Of a stretch of 8,786 nucleotides of DNA, positions 5,808 to 8,786 are shown piece by piece. The notes below the pieces were generated by a model that did no database searches, was not told the origin of the DNA, and was given only the letters and a program-made list of their open reading frames with translations. A program made the translations under genes and the position numbers. Origin of the DNA: an uncultured Paracoccaceae bacterium (lineage in GTDB: Bacteria > Pseudomonadota > Alphaproteobacteria > Rhodobacterales > Rhodobacteraceae); NCBI GenBank assembly GCA_937952085.1, contig CALFYQ010000435.1:1-8786 (forward strand). Direction: 5' to 3'. Position 1 is the first letter of the stretch. Every line of letters starts with the position of its first letter.

Positions 5808-6894
5808 GGAGCGCCCCCTCGTTCAGCGCGGAGCGGAGCGCCCGGCCCGAGCCCGCGTCGAAGAGCGTGACGCGGGAGGCGTCGAATTCGAGCCCCACCG
5901 TCTCGCCGACGCGCATCGGCTGATCCGAAGGCGCGCGGGCCTTGAGCGGGCCAAGCTCGGTCTCCAGCGTCACGATCTGCGTGGTGCCGAGATATTCCGC
6001 CGCAACGACGCGGGCCCGGAGGCCGCCCGCGTCGGTCAGGCCGATGTGCTCCGGGCGGACGCCGAAGGCGAGGTCGCCCTCGAACGCCTCCCGCTGCTCC
6101 GGCACCGCAACGGCGTGGTGGCGGAGCGAGACCTGCCGCGCCCCCGCCGCGAAGGCGCCGCGCACACGGAGGAAGTTCATCGAGGGGGAGCCGATGAAAT
6201 CAGCCACGAACATGGTGGCGGGCTTGTCATAGACATCCTGCGGCGCGCCGAACTGCTCGACGACGCCGTGGTTCATCACCACGATCTTGTCGCCCATCTG
6301 CATGGCCTCAAGCTGGTCGTGCGTGACGTAGACCGTGGTCGCGCCCATCCGGTCATGGAGCGCGCGAAGCTCTTCCGCCATGTGTTCGCGGAACTCGGCG
6401 TCGAGCGCGCCGAGCGGCTCGTCCATCATGAAGGCCTTGGGGCTCCGCACGATGGCGCGGCCGAGCGCGACGCGCTGCCGGTCTCCGCCGGAAAGGCCGC
6501 CGACCGGGCGATCGAGGATGCCCTCGATCCCGAGGATGCGGGCGACCTCCGCCACCTTCTCGGCGACACGGGCGCGGGGCCAGCCCTGGCTCACCAGCGG
6601 ATAGGCGATGTTCTTTCGCACGTTCATGTGCGGGTAGAGCGCGAACATCTGGAAGACGAAGGCGATGTCGCGCTGCGAGGCGGGCTTCCGGCCGACCTCC
6701 TCGCCGTCGATGTAGATCTCGCCCGAGGTCGGCAGCTCCAGCCCGGCGATCATCCGCAGCGTCGTCGTCTTGCCGCAGCCCGAGGGGCCGAGCAGCATAA
6801 AGAACTCGCCGTCGCGGATGGTGAAGGAGGAGCCCTTCACCGCGACGAACTCGTCGAACTCCTTGCGGAGGTCGCGGACCACGATTTCAGCCAT
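5800..6894 (-). CDS. ABC transporter ATPase, CUT1 type, first of a pair (GlpT-like)
   Basis: A 364-residue ATPase with Walker A GPSGCGKT (36-43), Q-loop Gln82 in 'FQMFALYPHM', signature LSGGDRQ (134-140; Asp in place of the usual Gln), Walker B 'AFMMDEP' (Asp158, Glu159), D-loop 'GALD', and switch His192 in 'YVTHDQ'. The TOBE/regulatory domain follows from about 238, with 'GVRPEHI' at 278-284. All residues needed for ATP hydrolysis are present. I chose the ATG at 6894 because MAEIVVRDL starts exactly like a family N-terminus. The same frame stays open back to 7026, but that stretch is arginine-rich and unrelated, and it lies inside the DUF1801 gene. A GGAAGG-like sequence precedes this ATG. 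The gene overlaps DUF1801 upstream and the second ATPase downstream by 8 bp each. It probably forms a heterodimer with the second ATPase. Confidence 0.93.
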   Translation of the reverse strand: MAEIVVRDLRKEFDEFVAVKGSSFTIRDGEFFMLLGPSGCGKTTTLRMIAGLELPTSGEIYIDGEEVGRKPASQRDIAFVFQMFALYPHMNVRKNIAYPLVSQGWPRARVAEKVAEVARILGIEGILDRPVGGLSGGDRQRVALGRAIVRSPKAFMMDEPLGALDAEFREHMAEELRALHDRMGATTVYVTHDQLEAMQMGDKIVVMNHGVVEQFGAPQDVYDKPATMFVADFIGSPSMNFLRVRGAFAAGARQVSLRHHAVAVPEQREAFEGDLAFGVRPEHIGLTDAGGLRARVVAAEYLGTTQIVTLETELGPLKARAPSDQPMRVGETVGLEFDASRVTLFDAGSGRALRSALNEGALHG

Positions 6895-7288
6895 GAGCCG
6901 CCTTCCGCTTCGCGTCGTGATAAGTGAAGGCGTCCGCGATGCAGGCGCGGAACGCCGCCTCGTCCGCGCGCCCCGAAGCCGGGACGAGAACGGCGCGGTC
7001 CCCCTCGAATTCGAGCCGCCCGTCAAAGCGGGCGCGCCAGTCCTCCACCAGCGAGGTGCGGCAGTTGACGAGAAGCTTGACGCCCCCGCCGGCCTTGTCG
7101 GGGCCGATGCGCACCGTCGTCCCGCCCTTCCCCGGCAGACAGGCGGGCTCGCCCAATTTCAGTGTCTCCTCCGGCCGCGCGAGCCCGAGCCCGGCGGCGA
7201 CGTCTAAAACCGCCGCGCGGAGCGCGAGGGCGTGGGGCGGCATCGCCTCGAAGGCGCGGGCCACGTCGTCCGGCATGGGTTCGCTCAT
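6887..7288 (-). CDS. DUF1801 domain protein
   Basis: A 133-residue protein that matches the DUF1801 (YdhG-like) pattern: 'ETLKLGEPACL' (41-51), 'GGTTVRIG' (55-62), 'GGVKLLVNCRTSLVEDWR' (68-85), 'LEFEGDRAVL' (92-101), and a C-terminal helix with 'YH' (123-124). Biochemical function is not established for most of the family; some relatives are described as small ligand- or iron-chaperone-like proteins. There is no signal peptide or membrane segment, so it is cytoplasmic. It starts 6 bp after the small membrane protein's stop and overlaps the first ATPase by 8 bp, so it is part of the transport operon even though it is not a usual ABC component. The start at 7288 lacks a strong Shine-Dalgarno; ATG 7276 (Met5) is a possible alternative. 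A regulatory or accessory role in the transporter is speculation. Confidence 0.85.
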   Translation of the reverse strand: MSEPMPDDVARAFEAMPPHALALRAAVLDVAAGLGLARPEETLKLGEPACLPGKGGTTVRIGPDKAGGGVKLLVNCRTSLVEDWRARFDGRLEFEGDRAVLVPASGRADEAAFRACIADAFTYHDAKRKAAHG

Positions 7289-7294
7289 CGCCCG

Positions 7295-7483
7295 CTACTC
7301 CGGGAAGTGGCTGACGACGATGAACATGACCGTTCCGACCAGCGTCACTATGAAGGACCACGTGTAGGCGACGAGGAGGAAGGGCTGCATCAGCATCACG
7401 ACGCCGAGGCCGATCAGAACGCTCGCCAGCATCTCCCAGGGGCCGCGCCGAAGGCGGAGCAGGCCGGAGAGAAAGCCGCTCAT
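7295..7483 (-). CDS. Small two-helix membrane protein of the ABC operon
   Basis: A 62-residue protein starting MSGFLSGLLRLRRGPWE. Two hydrophobic segments (about 18-36 and 38-58) are separated by a very short turn near 'QPF', with arginines (R10, R12, R13) before the first, suggesting both termini face the cytoplasm. The ATG overlaps the permease stop as ATGA (7480-7483), which argues strongly that it is translated. The frame remains open further upstream, inside the permease gene, but that extension is arginine- and proline-rich and is only a shadow frame. Rhizobial glycerol ABC operons carry a small membrane protein, GlpU, in the same position after the permeases. This could be a functional analogue, but I do not recognise a named family in it. 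It may be an accessory subunit of the membrane complex. Confidence 0.75.
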   Translation of the reverse strand: MSGFLSGLLRLRRGPWEMLASVLIGLGVVMLMQPFLLVAYTWSFIVTLVGTVMFIVVSHFPE

Positions 7484-8421
7484 TTCCGCACCGCGCCAAA
7501 GGTGATGCCGCGGAGAAGATGCTTCCGGAGCGCCACGGTGAAGACCATGACGGGCAGGAGGAAGAGCGTCGCGCCGGCCGCGACGGCCGGCCAGTCCTGC
7601 CCGCCGACGCCGATGATGGTGGGTATGAAGGGCGGCGCGGTCTGGGCGACACCGGATGTGAGGAGCACGGCGAAGGCGTATTCGTTCCAGGCGAAGATCA
7701 GGCAGAAGATGGCGGTGGAGGCGATGCCCGTGGCGGCCTGCGGCAGCACCACCTTCCGGAACGCCTGGAATCGGGTGTAGCCGTCGATCAGCGCCGCCTC
7801 CTCGTATTCGCGCGGGATCTCGTCGATGAAGCCCTTCAGCAGCCAGACCGCGAGCGAGATGTTCACCGCCGTATAGAGCAGGATCATTCCGAGATGCGTG
7901 TCGGAGAGGCCAAGCGTCCGGTACATCAGGAAGATCGGGATCGCGACGGCGATGGGCGGCATCATCCGAGTCGAGAGGATGAAGAAGAGAAGATCGTCCT
8001 TCAGCGGCACCTTGAACCGGCTGAATGCATAAGCCGCCAGCACGCCGAGGAAGGTGCTGAGGAAGGTTGAGCCGAATCCGATGATCACGGAGTTGAGAAA
8101 CCGCTCGCCGAAGCGGGAGGGGCCGGCGATCACCATGTCGTATTTCCGCACGATCTCTTCGGCGAGGTTCGCCGGCGGCGGCAATTCGGCCAGCGCCTCC
8201 GGCGAGAGCCGGGTGCGGGTGGTGAAGAGGTTCACATAGCCCTCCACCGTCGGGTCGAAGAAGACCTTCGGCGGATAGGAGATCGCGTCCGCCGGCGACT
8301 TGAAGCCGGTCGCGAAGATCCAGAGGAGCGGCAGGAGCGTGATCGCGGCGTAGAGACAGACGAGCGAGCCCGCCACCCATTTGGCCCGCGACGTGGGCTC
8401 GGTGATCGAGACGGCGCTCAT
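7480..8421 (-). CDS. ABC transporter inner-membrane permease (MalG-type, CUT1)
   Basis: A 313-residue permease with a first membrane helix near 16-39, a long periplasmic loop (about 41-107, containing 'TTRTRLSPEALAELPPPANL'), and further helices at about 108-133, 143-168, 176-196, 233-255 and 278-297. The cytoplasmic EAA loop reads 'EEAALIDGYTRFQAFRKVVL' (207-226), followed by P227, and contacts an ATPase. It is the MalG-like half of a carbohydrate importer. I chose the ATG at 8421 because it overlaps the upstream permease's TGA as ATGA (8418-8421) and is preceded by GAAGGAG. The frame is open up to 8523, but that stretch is charged and not permease-like. The extended first periplasmic loop is longer than in MalG-type permeases I know and may contact the binding protein. 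The substrate is not evident from the permease alone. Confidence 0.92.
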   Translation of the reverse strand: MSAVSITEPTSRAKWVAGSLVCLYAAITLLPLLWIFATGFKSPADAISYPPKVFFDPTVEGYVNLFTTRTRLSPEALAELPPPANLAEEIVRKYDMVIAGPSRFGERFLNSVIIGFGSTFLSTFLGVLAAYAFSRFKVPLKDDLLFFILSTRMMPPIAVAIPIFLMYRTLGLSDTHLGMILLYTAVNISLAVWLLKGFIDEIPREYEEAALIDGYTRFQAFRKVVLPQAATGIASTAIFCLIFAWNEYAFAVLLTSGVAQTAPPFIPTIIGVGGQDWPAVAAGATLFLLPVMVFTVALRKHLLRGITFGAVRK

Positions 8422-8786
8422 CTCTCCTTCACCTTGTTGAGGGCCTTCACGTAGATCGAGGCGAGGCCGAAGACGGTCACGAAGAGGATGATCGCGTAGG
8501 CGGAGGAATAGCCGGTCCGCCACTTCTCGAAGGCCTCGCGCTTGAGATCAATCGAGGCGAGGAGCGTGGTGTTGCCCGGCCCGCCCCCGGTGAGCTGCAC
8601 CACGAGGTCGAACATCTTGAAGTTCTCGATGCCGCGGAAAAGCACCGCCAGCATCAGGAACGGGAGAACCATCGGCACCGTGATGGTCCAGAACTGCCGC
8701 CACTTGGAGGCGCGGTCGATTTCCGCCGCCTCGTAGATGTAGTCGGGGATCGAGCGCAGCCCGGCAAGGCAGATCAGCATCACGAA
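8418..8786 (-). CDS. ABC transporter inner-membrane permease (MalF-type, CUT1), 5' end outside window
   Basis: The last 122 codons of a permease. The frame is open to the window edge, where the codons read Phe-Val-Met; the GTG at 8783 is an internal valine, not a start. The visible part holds the EAA loop 'YEAAEIDRASKWRQFW' followed by 'ITVPMVLP', where Arg stands at the usual glycine of EAA-x3-G. It also has 'LTGGGPGNTT', typical of MalF-like sugar permeases, then 'LKREAFEKWRTGYSSAYAI' and a final helix ending 'YVKALNKVKER'. It pairs with the MalG-type permease, which starts inside its stop codon (4-bp overlap). About 60 % of the protein is expected to lie to the right, probably with the substrate-binding protein gene beyond it. 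Confidence 0.92.
   Translation of the reverse strand, partial: FVMLICLAGLRSIPDYIYEAAEIDRASKWRQFWTITVPMVLPFLMLAVLFRGIENFKMFDLVVQLTGGGPGNTTLLASIDLKREAFEKWRTGYSSAYAIILFVTVFGLASIYVKALNKVKER

Noticed and set aside
5572..6927. Long plus-strand open frame (451 codons) opposite the two ATPase genes
   Set aside because: It is antisense to two clear ABC ATPases, with low-complexity Arg/Ala/Glu/His composition and no domain pattern.
6895..7026. 44-residue N-terminal extension of the first ATPase
   Set aside because: It is arginine-rich, lies inside the DUF1801 gene and does not resemble an ABC N-terminus; MAEIVVRDL at 6894 does.
7484..8380. Long N-terminal extension of the 62-residue membrane protein
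   Set aside because: The upstream part is Arg/Pro/His-rich and overlaps the permease gene in another frame. The ATGA junction at 7480-7483 gives the natural start.
8418..8783. GTG at 8783 as a start of a short permease
   Set aside because: The frame continues to the window edge and the visible part begins in the middle of a permease helix, so the codon is an internal Val of a gene cut by the window.
1..8786. CRISPR arrays, tRNA/rRNA genes, IS ends, direct repeats, phage genes or a defence system
   Set aside because: None was seen by reading. The DNA is filled by enzyme and transporter genes with uniform GC and codon style, so there is no sign of recent transfer within the window.

Overview
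The window is high-GC DNA (roughly 70 % by eye), packed with short intergenic gaps and 4 to 8 bp gene overlaps. Gene content and codon use suggest an alphaproteobacterium, perhaps from the Rhodobacterales or Rhizobiales. That placement is an inference from protein style, not a computed result. It looks like chromosomal or megaplasmid catabolic DNA. I saw no RNA gene, IS element, CRISPR array or origin.

Left part, plus strand (12-2215): a three-gene cluster with tight spacing. It encodes a RidA-superfamily protein that lacks the catalytic arginine, a DUF1028 protein (Ntn-hydrolase-like), and a Rieske [2Fe-2S] oxygenase alpha subunit of the CntA/GbcA-like type. Its last stop codon lies 6 bp from that of a convergent nitrilase-superfamily amidohydrolase (2222-3094, minus strand). 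Together these enzymes suggest oxidation and hydrolysis of an N-containing (amine, amide or N-alkyl) compound. The substrate is unknown, and the electron-transfer partner of the oxygenase is not in the window.

Right part, minus strand (8786 down to 3167): a transport and kinase operon, read right to left. It contains the 3' part of an inner-membrane permease, a second permease, a 62-residue two-helix membrane protein, a DUF1801 protein, two different CUT1-type ABC ATPases, and a fused DhaK-DhaL ketose kinase. Every junction is an overlap or a gap of at most 10 bp, so it is very probably one transcript. The substrate-binding protein, the promoter and any regulator would lie beyond the right edge. 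The paired unlike ATPases and the small membrane protein recall the glycerol ABC system (GlpSTPQUV) of rhizobia. The kinase points to import of a short polyol or ketose (dihydroxyacetone, erythrulose or a precursor), which is phosphorylated after entry.

The nitrilase lies 72 bp downstream of the kinase on the same strand. A GC-rich hairpin sits between them, so whether it belongs to the transport operon is open. No stretch longer than about 75 bp is without a gene.
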